Source of the DNA: an uncultured Hyphomonas sp.
Lineage (GTDB): Bacteria > Pseudomonadota > Alphaproteobacteria > Caulobacterales > Hyphomonadaceae
Reading direction: 5' to 3'
DNA length: 64,000 nucleotides
Assembly: GCF_963675305.1 (NCBI RefSeq)
Contig: NZ_OY776147.1
Coordinates: 248,001 to 312,000 of the forward strand
Below are positions 50,588-59,531 of this stretch, one piece after another. The position numbers and the translations under genes are program-made. Each line of letters starts with the position of its first letter. Positions within the stretch are counted from its first letter, which is position 1. Under the pieces are notes generated by a model. The model was not told where the DNA came from. It did no database searches and saw only the letters and a program-made list of their open reading frames with translations.

Positions 50588-52036
50588 TCAAATCTCCATC
50601 AGCCGGTCGATCATGTTGCTGGCAATCTCGATCACGCGCGCGTTTGCCGCGTAAGCCTGTTCGATGATCAGGAGGTCCTGCATCTGCTGGTCAACATCGA
50701 CCGCGGTCTCTGACACTTCGGCTTCCGCCATGATCGTGTATTGCGAAGCCGTCGAAGAGACGATGGCCTCGTGGCTAACCCGTTTCTGTCCGTTTATTGA
50801 GGCAAACTGGGCAAGGAGCTCGCTGGAGGAGAAGCTCCCCTGTAGCCCGCTAGCGTTCATTGGGCGGACGGTGGTGATTGCATCCAGCATGTTCCGCAGG
50901 ATGGTGGCATCGCCGGAGGGGCCTTCACTTGTGGCACCGATCCCATCCCGAAGCCGCCACATATTGCCGCCCTGGGCCGGGTCGATGGCCGGGTTGAGTG
51001 CCAGGCGACCGGCCAGGCCGGGATCGCCGGAACCGTCGGAATCTACAAACAATCCCTGAGCACCGGGTGTCTTGGTGGGGTCAATGGAGTCGTCGGACAG
51101 GCGCGCAATGAGATCACCAGCGAGTGTATCCAGCTGGTCGCTGAAGGCAGGCAGGTCCGTATCGCGGAGTGTAAACAGCGCACCGAACATGCCGCTCGAA
51201 ACAGCGCCGTAGGATGACGTTCCGGGCGTAATCGAGATCCCGTCAACGGTCATGCCAGACAGTCCACCGCCTGCCAGGGTTTGTGTGGGACCAAAAGCCG
51301 TCGATGGGGAAAATTCGATTTGTCTCGCCGTAGACTGCAGCAGGTAAACGCCTTCCTGCGTGACGATGTCTATGCCGCCGCTCTGACGTTGCACGGTCTG
51401 GATCGGCATGTATTCGGAGATCTGATCCAGCAGCCGGCCGCGTTCATCCATAAGGGCTGCCGCCTGACCGGACGACTGATCGATCTTTGCCAGTTTGGCG
51501 TTGATGTCCTCAACGCCCTTCAGGGCTGAGTTCACGGTGTCCACGCCGATGGCGATTTCGTTGTCCGTTTCTGCGCGCAGGGATGTGGCGAAATCTGACA
51601 AGGCGTTGAACTCATTGACCAATGAGACTGCAGCCTGAAGCGTGGCCGTCATGTCGGATCCGGATTCCGGCGACACAGCCAGATTGGAGAGGGCACTCTC
51701 GAAATTTGAAAACAGGCCGAACAGGCTCGCTCCATCGGCCGTGCTTCCGACGCGGGTCGAAATTGTTTTCCAGGTCGAGGCGAAGAGATCTGCCTGGGAC
51801 AGGTCGCTGCTGAGCGAGCGGCGCTCGGCTGACAGGGCCTCATCTCCTGCACGTGCGACTCCGATAGAGCGGACGCCGGAACTTTGGCCACCGATAATGT
51901 TTTCGGCAACAATCAACGAACGGCGGACATAGCCCGCCGTCGTCGAGTTCGACACGTTCGTGGCGACAATGTCGGCCTTCTGACTGGTGATCCGAAGGCC
52001 GGATTGTGCCGCATTGATGGCGCTAGATATGGTCAC
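50588..52036 (-). CDS. flgK: Hook-associated protein FlgK (HAP1)
   Basis: A 482-residue secreted junction protein. The N-terminus has the rod/hook signature (INAAQSGLRITSQKADIVATNVSN, TAGYVRRS), and the C-terminus has LLIIEQAYAANARVIEIASNMIDRLMEI, the helical end typical of FlgE/FlgK. The centre is long and variable. It follows flgE after 26 bases and precedes flgL after four. Confidence 0.93.
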   Translation of the reverse strand: MTISSAINAAQSGLRITSQKADIVATNVSNSTTAGYVRRSLIVAENIIGGQSSGVRSIGVARAGDEALSAERRSLSSDLSQADLFASTWKTISTRVGSTADGASLFGLFSNFESALSNLAVSPESGSDMTATLQAAVSLVNEFNALSDFATSLRAETDNEIAIGVDTVNSALKGVEDINAKLAKIDQSSGQAAALMDERGRLLDQISEYMPIQTVQRQSGGIDIVTQEGVYLLQSTARQIEFSPSTAFGPTQTLAGGGLSGMTVDGISITPGTSSYGAVSSGMFGALFTLRDTDLPAFSDQLDTLAGDLIARLSDDSIDPTKTPGAQGLFVDSDGSGDPGLAGRLALNPAIDPAQGGNMWRLRDGIGATSEGPSGDATILRNMLDAITTVRPMNASGLQGSFSSSELLAQFASINGQKRVSHEAIVSSTASQYTIMAEAEVSETAVDVDQQMQDLLIIEQAYAANARVIEIASNMIDRLMEI

Positions 52037-52062
52037 GTACGTGCCGTCCCCTCAGGCCCGGA

Positions 52063-53367
52063 TCAGCGCTTCAGATTAGTAGTTTCCTGCAGCATCTCAT
52101 CGACCGTCTGCACAATCTTCGCGTTAGAAGAATAGGCTCGCTGGGTTTCGATGAGGTCTGTCAGTTCTGCTGCAATATCCGTGGTGGAATCCATCAGGGA
52201 GTAACCCGAGACAGTGCCGACCGGGCCAGTACCTGCATCCCACAGATAGAGGCTGCCGGAGGAGGATGAGACTGAAAATGCCTGACCATCGAGTGCCGTG
52301 AGGCCGTTCATGTTCGGCACGTCACCCACCGGGATCTGATAAAGCGTCCGGCGCAGGCCAGTGTCGTAAACGGCCTGAAGGTAGCCGTTTTCGTCAATCT
52401 CGACCGATGCAAGGTCACCGAGCGGCGCGCCGTCTTTGGTCACTGCCGTCGGGGAGTAGGGGCCAGCCAGTTGGGTCATCCCGGCGCTGTCGTCAGGGCG
52501 GCCGATGAAAATGTCGACCGGACCATGTTCCAGTGCCATTGAGAGCTTGCCGGTAGCGGGATTGTAGCTGACGCCGCCGCCGGCAGTCGCGGAATCGATC
52601 CGGCCGCCATTTGCTGCGGTATCATCAAACACAAGGTTCAGGCTGCCGAGCGAAGTCGCCGGATTGCCGGCACTGTCGAAGAACTGAACATCCCATTCAT
52701 TCGAAGAGCCGCTGCCGGGTACGGACGGCGTGAATTCCATTGTTAACGTTTGAGCACGGCCAAGATTGTCGAAGTACTCAATAGGCAGAGAGTATGGATC
52801 GCCTGATCCGCCGGCATTCGTAGCGTCTGCCGGCAGGTTGATGCCGAGTTCTATGCTGGTCGTGGGAGATGCGGTGAACTGGGATGTCGCGATGTTCACC
52901 GGCTCCAGGTTCAGGCCGCTGTTGCGGCTGACATTGCCGATGTCACCCGAGGAGTCTGCTGGCCAGCCCAGGAGGAACATGCCGCTCTGAGTACGGAGAA
53001 ATCCGTTCTGGTCGGTGTGGAATGAGCCGGTCGGCAGGAGCATGAGCGAACGCTCAGATGGAACGGCGCCTACGCCACCTTCATTAGTCACCGGGATCAG
53101 GCCGCGGCCTCCGACAGCGATATCCGTCGCATTACCTGTTCCGGTCAGAGATCCTGTTGCCGCGATGTCCTTGTAAGAACTCACGCGGACACCGCCCGCC
53201 GCATAGGCAGAACTTCGTTGTTGGAGAACCATACTCGAAAAATCGACCTGACTGCGTTTGTAACCGTAGGTCGACGAATTGGCGATGTTATCGGAAATCG
53301 TGGAGAGGCGGGCGGAGTTTACATTCAACCCCATCACCCCTGCGTTCAGGGACGAAGAAATACTCAT
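52063..53367 (-). CDS. flgE: Flagellar hook protein FlgE
   Basis: A 434-residue hook subunit. The ATG at 53367 has AGGAG at eight bases and starts SISSSLNAGVMGLNVNSARL, the typical hook N-terminus with DNIANSSTYGYKRSQVDF; an upstream start would add nine residues of no similarity. The C-terminus, LTDLIETQRAYSSNAKIVQTVDEML, is the standard axial-protein ending. The variable centre contains NLGRAQTLTMEF. It heads the operon flgE-flgK-flgL-flgI and is preceded by a TTAA-rich region. Confidence 0.94.
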   Translation of the reverse strand: MSISSSLNAGVMGLNVNSARLSTISDNIANSSTYGYKRSQVDFSSMVLQQRSSAYAAGGVRVSSYKDIAATGSLTGTGNATDIAVGGRGLIPVTNEGGVGAVPSERSLMLLPTGSFHTDQNGFLRTQSGMFLLGWPADSSGDIGNVSRNSGLNLEPVNIATSQFTASPTTSIELGINLPADATNAGGSGDPYSLPIEYFDNLGRAQTLTMEFTPSVPGSGSSNEWDVQFFDSAGNPATSLGSLNLVFDDTAANGGRIDSATAGGGVSYNPATGKLSMALEHGPVDIFIGRPDDSAGMTQLAGPYSPTAVTKDGAPLGDLASVEIDENGYLQAVYDTGLRRTLYQIPVGDVPNMNGLTALDGQAFSVSSSSGSLYLWDAGTGPVGTVSGYSLMDSTTDIAAELTDLIETQRAYSSNAKIVQTVDEMLQETTNLKR

Positions 53368-53410
53368 GTCGGTTGCTCCTGCAAAGTGACACAACCATGA
53401 GTAATTCTCC

Positions 53411-53440
53411 TTGGTTAATGACGAGATAACTCGGCTTAAC
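53411..53440. promoter_or_regulatory. TTAA-N17-TTAA element upstream of flgE
   Basis: TTAA at 53415-53418 and 53436-53439 are separated by 17 bases, as between fliL and fliF, and enclose a CGAG-ATAA-CTCG dyad. On the minus strand one half reads ATTAACCAAG. Position is 44-73 bases before the flgE start. CtrA-like control is inferred. Confidence 0.4.
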
Positions 53441-53449
53441 CCCCAAAAT

Positions 53450-54262
53450 TTATTGGGTCAGGATGGTAATCGAAATTCGCCGGTTCTGAGGTGCGGACGG
53501 ATCGTCCGGGATCAGGGGCTCGGAATCCGCTTTTCCTGACACTTCCCGGATCCGGCTGGCCGGCATGCCTGATCGAACCAGCAGGCGGCGTGCCGTGTTG
53601 GCGCGGTCTGCCGACAAGTTCCAGTTATCGTAGACAGCAGCGTTCCGGTAGGTGCGGTTATCCGTGTGGCCGACGATCTTCACCTGGTTTTCGAAGTTGC
53701 CGAACGAACCCGCGACCTGACCCATCAGGTCGGCCAGAAGTTCGGACGGATAACTCGATCCGACCGGGAAGAGGGGAGTCTGCGCTGAGTCTGTAATCTC
53801 CACCACGATCCCTTCCGGAGACATTTTGATCAGCATGTGTTCCGAGATCTGGTGCCCGTCTTCGGTGAGACCCTTTTTCAGGTCTTCCAGTTGGGCGGCT
53901 ATCGCGCGCTCATCCGTTTTGTCCTTCGAGCCATGCGAGTCGATGGATTTGGACCGAGAGGCGCCTGTGCCCATTTTCGCATAGGTTTCCTCGGTGAAGA
54001 TGGACGAGCCATTCAGGCCATCGGAGCCACCACCGGAAATGCGGCTGATCGGAATTGTCGGGTTGAAGTAATCAGCAATACCCTTGCGTTGCTCCTCTGT
54101 CGTGGCGTTGAGCAGCCACATGAGAAGGAAGAACGCCATCATCGCGGTAACAAAGTCGGCATACGCAACCTTCCAGGCACCACCGTGGTGCCCGTCGGCT
54201 TTGACGACCTTCTTCCGCTTGATGATTGTCGTGTGAACGACTGGTTGTTGCTTAGTACCCAT
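53450..54262 (-). CDS. motB: Flagellar stator protein MotB
   Basis: A 270-residue inner-membrane stator subunit. After a basic N-terminus (IIKRKKVVKADGHHGGAW), the single helix AYADFVTAMMAFFLLMWLL carries Asp36, the proton-binding residue. The periplasmic region has a plug/linker, and an OmpA-like peptidoglycan-binding domain (VEITDSAQTPLFPVGSS, IVGHTDNRTYR, NLSADRANTARRLL). motA is not adjacent but 1.1 kb away on the opposite strand. Transcription is divergent from the FliM-like gene. Confidence 0.95.
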   Translation of the reverse strand: MGTKQQPVVHTTIIKRKKVVKADGHHGGAWKVAYADFVTAMMAFFLLMWLLNATTEEQRKGIADYFNPTIPISRISGGGSDGLNGSSIFTEETYAKMGTGASRSKSIDSHGSKDKTDERAIAAQLEDLKKGLTEDGHQISEHMLIKMSPEGIVVEITDSAQTPLFPVGSSYPSELLADLMGQVAGSFGNFENQVKIVGHTDNRTYRNAAVYDNWNLSADRANTARRLLVRSGMPASRIREVSGKADSEPLIPDDPSAPQNRRISITILTQ

Positions 54263-54329
54263 TAACCCTAACCATTTGAGGCAGTGGGCATTCTCTAACA
54301 GACAGCCATGAAGGAACGCTGCGGAGGCG

Positions 54330-54391
54330 ATGGTTAACTTGCCCCGCCTCGTTAATGGTTTTTCAACCGGTCACCCACCATCAGTGGTTAA
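54330..54391 (+). promoter_or_regulatory. Cluster of CtrA-like TTAA sites before the FliM-like gene
   Basis: ATGGTTAA (54330-54337), which is TTAACCAT on the minus strand, then TTAA at 54352-54355 and 54388-54391 lie in the space between motB and the FliM-like gene. The ATG at 54330 is part of the first site, which argues that it is not a start codon. Confidence 0.5.
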
Positions 54392-54425
54392 CGGGACGGT
54401 ACGTTTTTTTAATAGGTGGCAAACT

Positions 54426-55319
54426 GTGTCTGCAGTTCTGCGGAAAAAGATAGACGCTGGGGCGGGTATTCCACCCAGCATGATGCAACTGCAGCCTTTC
54501 TGGCTGAAGTTGCAGACCTGTACCCGCGAGTGGGCCGCAGATACTTATGGGATTCTGCCGGATATTTCGCTCGCCAGCCGGCGTGCTGTGAGTGGCGCCG
54601 CAGCCCGGCAGACGCTGGATCAGGAAGCCGCGTTCTATTTTTCCGCTACTCTTTCGCCCGGCCTTGCGGGGATCGCGCTGGATTCTGCTGGAGCCGTCCG
54701 GAACGCGGCCGTCCGCATGGATCAGGACATCGACAGCCTTGCCGATGCTTCACCCCTGTTTCTCAAGCTTTTAGCTGAACAGGCGGGCCTCGATCTGGCT
54801 CAAGCCGTTTCGTCCGGCCTGTTCAAGACAGAACAGGGGGTGGCTGCGACGGCTGACCCGGCAGCCGCGGCTGGCGGTTTCAGTGCTGCAAACCGCTATC
54901 TGGTCATCGAATACAAGCTGCAGCTGGATGAAGACGTCACCCGAGTCTGGTTTGCCTTCGCCTTTGATTATTTGCAGAAATTTTCTGCATCGAGCTTGCG
55001 CGATGCGGCTGATCATAAAGCACAGGCCCGTCATCACAGCCGGAAATCGCTCAGCGATAGCGTGCTGGCATCGACGACAACCCTGGATGCCGTTCTGGAC
55101 CGATTGTCCCTGACGATCGGTGAGTGCGCAAAGCTTGAAGTCGGTACCGTGTTGCCGCTTTCCGGAGCCGATGCGGGCAAATTGTCTTTATCAGCGGATA
55201 CGCTGAATGGGTGTGTCGATATAGGTTTGGGAGAACTGGGTGTCTGGAAGCGGCAGCGGGCGCTGAAGCTGACGACGCCGATCTCGGAAAATTTTGCGCA
55301 GGAAATCGTGGATTCTTAG
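54426..55319 (+). CDS. Divergent FliM-like motor switch protein (SpoA domain)
   Basis: A 297-residue cytoplasmic protein. The last 75 residues form a FliM/FliN-type SpoA domain: LDAVLDRLSLTIGECAKLEVG, then TVLPLSGADAGKLSLSA and IGLGELGVWKRQRALKL. The rest is helical and alanine-rich, comparable to a FliM middle domain but barely recognisable. The N-terminal CheY-binding motif of FliM is not seen. The GTG at 54426 follows AGGTGG by six bases and is preferred; ATG 54330 lies in regulatory sequence and ATG 54480 is another option. As no other FliM is in this cluster, it is probably the FliM of this flagellum. Confidence 0.65.
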   Translation: MSAVLRKKIDAGAGIPPSMMQLQPFWLKLQTCTREWAADTYGILPDISLASRRAVSGAAARQTLDQEAAFYFSATLSPGLAGIALDSAGAVRNAAVRMDQDIDSLADASPLFLKLLAEQAGLDLAQAVSSGLFKTEQGVAATADPAAAAGGFSAANRYLVIEYKLQLDEDVTRVWFAFAFDYLQKFSASSLRDAADHKAQARHHSRKSLSDSVLASTTTLDAVLDRLSLTIGECAKLEVGTVLPLSGADAGKLSLSADTLNGCVDIGLGELGVWKRQRALKLTTPISENFAQEIVDS

Positions 55320-55359
55320 CAATCATTCCGTGTGGAGATTGCTAGAGGGGAGTTGAGAA

Positions 55360-56226
55360 GTGAACGCAATTATTGGGATGCTGGTGACAGTCGCCATGGT
55401 TTTTGGCGGATATCTGTTGGCCGGCGGCAAAATGGAGATCATCACCCATGCGCTCCCGTTTGAGGGCATGATGATCGGTGGAGCCGCACTTGGTGCCTTT
55501 CTGGCAGCCAACGACCTGACGACGATCAAGCATACGGTTGGTGACATCGTCTCCGTATTCAAAGGGCCGAAATGGAAAAAGCAGGACTATCAGGACCTGC
55601 TTTGCCTGATGCATGAACTTCTGAATGTGCTCAAGCAGAACCCGGTCGATATCGAGCCGCATATCGAGGCGCCGAACGAGTCCGAAATTTTTGCCAAATA
55701 TCCGAAGATCCTCAAGGACCATTCCGCGGTTGAAATGATCTGCGATACGATCCGTTCAATGATCATGAACTTTGACAATGTTCACCAGGTTGAGGAACTG
55801 CTCGAAGCTCAGCTGGAAGGCCTGCAGGAAGACAGTCTTCATGGGGCGCACGCCTTGCAGAACATGGCTGACGCTCTGCCGGCCCTCGGCATTGTCGCGG
55901 CCGTTCTGGGCGTTATCAAAACGATGGCCGCAATCGACAAGCCGCCTGAAATTCTGGGCGGCATGATTGGCGGCGCTCTGGTCGGAACGTTTCTTGGGGT
56001 TTTCCTCGCTTACGGGATCGTTGGGCCGTTTGCGAACAAGGTGAAGCACAACCGGACCGAAGAGCATTTTTTCTATGCGACCATTGGCGGTCTTCTGGTG
56101 TCAAACCTTCACCACAACCCGGTCAATATCTCGGTCGAAGTGGCGCGCCGTCACGCTCCTGCCAGGGTGCGTCCGAGTTTTGACGATGTGGAACAAGCAA
56201 TCCGGGAGCTGAAAAAGGCAGCATGA
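55360..56226 (+). CDS. motA: Flagellar stator protein MotA
   Basis: A 288-residue four-helix stator subunit. Seen: GMLVTVAMVFGGYLLAGG, the cytoplasmic loop with KDHSAVEMICDTIRSMIMN, the third helix ADALPALGIVAAVLGVIKTM with the conserved proline, and GGMIGGALVGTFLGVFLAYGIVGP. The start is GTG, after GAGGGGAG. It is first in the operon motA, periplasmic repeat protein, flgF, flgG, flgA, flgH, fliL-like, with a four-base overlap to the next gene. Confidence 0.95.
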   Translation: MNAIIGMLVTVAMVFGGYLLAGGKMEIITHALPFEGMMIGGAALGAFLAANDLTTIKHTVGDIVSVFKGPKWKKQDYQDLLCLMHELLNVLKQNPVDIEPHIEAPNESEIFAKYPKILKDHSAVEMICDTIRSMIMNFDNVHQVEELLEAQLEGLQEDSLHGAHALQNMADALPALGIVAAVLGVIKTMAAIDKPPEILGGMIGGALVGTFLGVFLAYGIVGPFANKVKHNRTEEHFFYATIGGLLVSNLHHNPVNISVEVARRHAPARVRPSFDDVEQAIRELKKAA

Positions 56227-57971
56227 CCCGCTTCGGCCTCCTTCTGCTTGTTGGCTGTGTCCTTGTGCCTGCATCGCTGGCGCAGGAGGGCGCTATCGCT
56301 GAGCCTGGGGCAGAGCAGGGGCAACCGGTCCAGTTGGCGAACGAGCTGGATCAGTTCGTTCGAGACGCGATTGACGAAGGACTGCTGACGCCTGTCGGGC
56401 AAGCCGATGCCGAGCCGGAGGAGCAGGCGGATGATCGCCCGAGCCTGCCTGCGGGTGTGCGGCCGCGCCAGGCCGCGCCTTTTGAGGTGGAGGTGGATTG
56501 CAATGGTCCCAACCCCCTCGATTTTGGTGAATTTGAAGCATTCGACCGCTATCAGCAAATCTACACGTTTCAGGAAAAGGCCAGTCAGCAGCCGGGGCAG
56601 GGCGAGGAACTCGCGGGGGTCGAGCTTGCCAAAGCCTATCTGGCACTTGGTCTTTATTCCGAAGCAGGGATGGTTCTGAAGTCCACGCCGGGGCCGGTCG
56701 CCACAGCCTACCTTAAAGTCAGCCGCATGATGGAAAACCGCGCGGTCGCGGATTTGGAGTACTTCCAAAAGCTGGCTGAGTGCCGGGAAGAAGCTGGAAT
56801 CTGGTATGGAGTTGCGCTTCTGGCGAACGACCGGGATGCGGGCGTGGAGGTCTTGAGCGAGAACATCAATGCTTTCCGCAAATTGCCCTTTCGCTTGCGT
56901 GCGGATCTGACGGCGATGGTGGTGCCGGAACTGGACAAGCGTGGGGAACGCATTCTGCCAGTGAAGCTTCTGGCCGACTTCACATCTTCCCAGGTTGCTG
57001 ACACGACACAGTTGCAGTTCGCAAAATCCATCATCGATCTTGGGGAGCAGCGGCCTGATGCCGAAAACGACATTCGCCGGTTTCTGAGCGAGCCGCAATT
57101 CCAGGAGCAGGCGCTCGCCGTCCTGATGCGCCACGGCAAACCTTTGAATAGCCTGCAGGAAGAGATCCTGATGGGCGAACTTATGAAGAAGTTCGGCCAG
57201 ACGGGGGATGACCGGGCGCTGGCCGCAAGCCTTCAGTATGCGTTGCAGGAGCTCAGTGGCAGCTCCAACTACCAGCCGATTATGGAACTTGCCGGCATGT
57301 CTGCATTGCAGAATGAATCGGCGCAGAAGGAGATTCGGCGGCAATTCATTAAGGGGCTGGAGCGCGATCTGAACAGCGACAACCGGCTCCGCAATCTTGC
57401 CGCGCTCAATGCACTCGTTTCAGATCCCGGGATCCTCGAAACGGCACCTGAGCGGACAAAACTTTACCGGGCCGGAGCGTCTCTGGCGGTTCGGTTCGGA
57501 CTCGTTTCCATGACCCGGGTGCTGATGAAGCAGGATGAGGCGGATGATGCCGTGATCACGGAATTGGCGAGGTTGGAATTCCGTGCCGGTGATTATGATG
57601 CTGTCACCAATTGGGCTCAGGCCTATCCGGAGAATGCTCCACTCAATCTTCTGGCTGCGCAGAGCGCGATCCGGCAAGGCAATCCTGTCGGGCTCCGCAT
57701 CTATGAAGGCCGGCTGGAACTGGAGCCGGAAGCGGTCCTGTCCCTGATCGAGCTGGATGCGGCGACCAATCGCTGGATGGTCTCGGACGAGATTTATGCA
57801 GCAGCGGCTGCGCTTTCAGATCCTGTTTTGAAACAACGTGCAGACCGGGTGTTTGCGATGCGTACCTCGGCCCGGGAGTTGGCGAATCCGAAAAAGTCGA
57901 AGCTCGCCATGGGGCAGGTTTCTTCCGTGCTCGGGCCGCGTCTGGAACAAGTCACCGGAGGAACGCACTGA
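56223..57971 (+). CDS. Periplasmic helical-repeat protein of the flagellar locus
   Basis: A 582-residue protein not assignable to a named family. A signal peptide (FGLLLLVGCVLVPASLA) leads to an acidic disordered region to about residue 90 with a lone cysteine (VDCNGPNPL), then a long all-helical region that reads like TPR/alpha-solenoid repeats (LAKAYLALGLYSEAGMVL, LNLLAAQSAIRQGNPVGLRI). It is coupled to motA (ATGA) and to flgF (stop and start share a base). By position, size class and helical nature it resembles rhizobial MotC, which stabilises MotB in the periplasm; sequence similarity to MotC is not evident by eye. Confidence 0.75.
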   Translation: MTRFGLLLLVGCVLVPASLAQEGAIAEPGAEQGQPVQLANELDQFVRDAIDEGLLTPVGQADAEPEEQADDRPSLPAGVRPRQAAPFEVEVDCNGPNPLDFGEFEAFDRYQQIYTFQEKASQQPGQGEELAGVELAKAYLALGLYSEAGMVLKSTPGPVATAYLKVSRMMENRAVADLEYFQKLAECREEAGIWYGVALLANDRDAGVEVLSENINAFRKLPFRLRADLTAMVVPELDKRGERILPVKLLADFTSSQVADTTQLQFAKSIIDLGEQRPDAENDIRRFLSEPQFQEQALAVLMRHGKPLNSLQEEILMGELMKKFGQTGDDRALAASLQYALQELSGSSNYQPIMELAGMSALQNESAQKEIRRQFIKGLERDLNSDNRLRNLAALNALVSDPGILETAPERTKLYRAGASLAVRFGLVSMTRVLMKQDEADDAVITELARLEFRAGDYDAVTNWAQAYPENAPLNLLAAQSAIRQGNPVGLRIYEGRLELEPEAVLSLIELDAATNRWMVSDEIYAAAAALSDPVLKQRADRVFAMRTSARELANPKKSKLAMGQVSSVLGPRLEQVTGGTH

Positions 57972-58708
57972 TGTCGAGCGCCATTTACGCCATGCTCGGC
58001 CGCCAGCAGGGCCTGATGCAGGAAATGCAGGTGGTTGCGAACAATATCGCCAACTCCAGCACGACCGGGTACAAATCCGACCGTGCACTCTTTGGTGAGT
58101 TTCTGGTCGCAACCGGCTCCCAGTCTTCCTCCCTGTCGATGGGCGGGCTTGCGGGACACAGTTTTGCCATGGAGCAGGGGGCGCTGAAGATCACCGGAGG
58201 TGAGCTGGACCTGGCGATCCAGGGCGACGGGTTTTTCCTCGTCGATACGGAGCAAGGACAACGTCTGACGCGCGCAGGTCATTTCCAGCTGTCAACGGAT
58301 GGACAGCTTGTGGACATGAATGGCAGCCCGGTCCTCAACGCAGGTGGTGCACCTATCAATATCCCGCCGAATGCCAGCCAGGTCCGTATCGCCACAGACG
58401 GTACGATTACGATCAGTGCAGGCGATGGCCTTCCTCCACAGGAAGTCGGGCAGGTGGGCGTTGTTACCGTCGATCAGGAAGCGACTCTGGTGCGCGATTC
58501 CAACTCCTACTTTTCCGCACCGGACGGTCACAGGCCTGCCGAGAACAATGAAATTGTCCAGGGTGCGCTCGAGCAGTCGAATGTCTCCCCGGTGCTTGAG
58601 GTTGCGCGCATGATTGAAGTGCAGCGCGCCTATGAAGCCGGACAGGCCCTTTTTGAACGCGAAGACCAGCGCATCAGCAAGATCATCAGCGCAGTACGTA
58701 ACGGATAA
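57971..58708 (+). CDS. flgF: Flagellar basal-body rod protein FlgF
   Basis: A 245-residue proximal rod subunit. Seen: MLGRQQGLMQEMQVVANNIANSSTTGYKSDR in the N-terminal rod signature, LDLAIQGDGFFLV, LTRAGHFQLSTDGQLV, and the C-terminal NVSPVLEVARMIEVQRAYE. Its ATG shares one base with the preceding stop codon. flgG follows after 35 bases. Confidence 0.93.
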   Translation: MSSAIYAMLGRQQGLMQEMQVVANNIANSSTTGYKSDRALFGEFLVATGSQSSSLSMGGLAGHSFAMEQGALKITGGELDLAIQGDGFFLVDTEQGQRLTRAGHFQLSTDGQLVDMNGSPVLNAGGAPINIPPNASQVRIATDGTITISAGDGLPPQEVGQVGVVTVDQEATLVRDSNSYFSAPDGHRPAENNEIVQGALEQSNVSPVLEVARMIEVQRAYEAGQALFEREDQRISKIISAVRNG

Positions 58709-58743
58709 GACAGGCATACAGCCGGTAAGAGAAGGAGCAGGAC

Positions 58744-59529
58744 GTGAAATCTCTACAAATCGCCGCAACAGGGATGGCCGCGCAACAGATGCGGGTCGAC
58801 GTCATCTCCAACAATATCGCGAACATGAGTACGGCGGCCTACCGGCCGCGGTCTGCGGAATTTTCAGATCTGGTGTACCAGCAATATCTGACGCCCGGAA
58901 CATCAACATCCCAGGTCGGCACGCTGGTGCCCGCCGGGATTCAGATTGGCACGGGCGTTCGTCCGTCCACGGTGTCTATGGAGTTGACGCAAGGCGCCCT
59001 GAATCCGACGGATGCCGAGCTGGACCTGGCAATCGACGGTTCCGGCTATTTCGAAATTACGCTTCCGTCCGGAGAGTCTGCCTATACGCGGGACGGAAAG
59101 TTCAATCGCGGCCAGGCGGGCGAGATCGTTACCATGGATGGGTTTCCGCTCGCCGATGGCGTAATCATTCCCGACGATGCCCAGAGCATTTCTATCAGCC
59201 GCGATGGCGAAGTGGTGGCCTATTTTGATGGCGTCACGGAAGGGCAGTCCATCGGCAATATCCAGCTCGTCCGCTTCGTGAATGAAAAAGGCCTTGAGGC
59301 TATGGGGGACAATTTGTTCCGCGAAACAGAGGCCTCCGGGACGCCGACCCAACTGGTGCCCGGCACGGAAGGCGCCGGCTATATCCGCCAGGGGTTCCTT
59401 GAAGGGTCTGGCGTCGACGTCGTGAAGGAAATCTCCGAACTGATCGAAGCTCAGCGCGGTTATGAGCTGAACTCCAAGGTCATCACCGCGTCGGATGAAA
59501 TGCTCGCAGCCACGACAAGGGTGAAGTGA
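58744..59529 (+). CDS. flgG: Flagellar distal rod protein FlgG
   Basis: A 261-residue distal rod subunit. Seen: SLQIAATGMAAQQMRVDVISNNIANMST at the N-terminus, LDLAIDGSGYFEI, YTRDGKFNRGQAGEIVTMDGFPL, and the C-terminal VVKEISELIEAQRGYELNSKVI. Length is typical. The stop codon is immediately followed by flgA. Confidence 0.96.
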   Translation: MKSLQIAATGMAAQQMRVDVISNNIANMSTAAYRPRSAEFSDLVYQQYLTPGTSTSQVGTLVPAGIQIGTGVRPSTVSMELTQGALNPTDAELDLAIDGSGYFEITLPSGESAYTRDGKFNRGQAGEIVTMDGFPLADGVIIPDDAQSISISRDGEVVAYFDGVTEGQSIGNIQLVRFVNEKGLEAMGDNLFRETEASGTPTQLVPGTEGAGYIRQGFLEGSGVDVVKEISELIEAQRGYELNSKVITASDEMLAATTRVK

Positions 59530-59531
59530 TC

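Noticed and set aside
54330..54425. Upstream ATG start for the FliM-like gene
   Set aside because: The ATG is part of a TTAACCAT-type site, has no ribosome-binding site, and the added residues show no family similarity.
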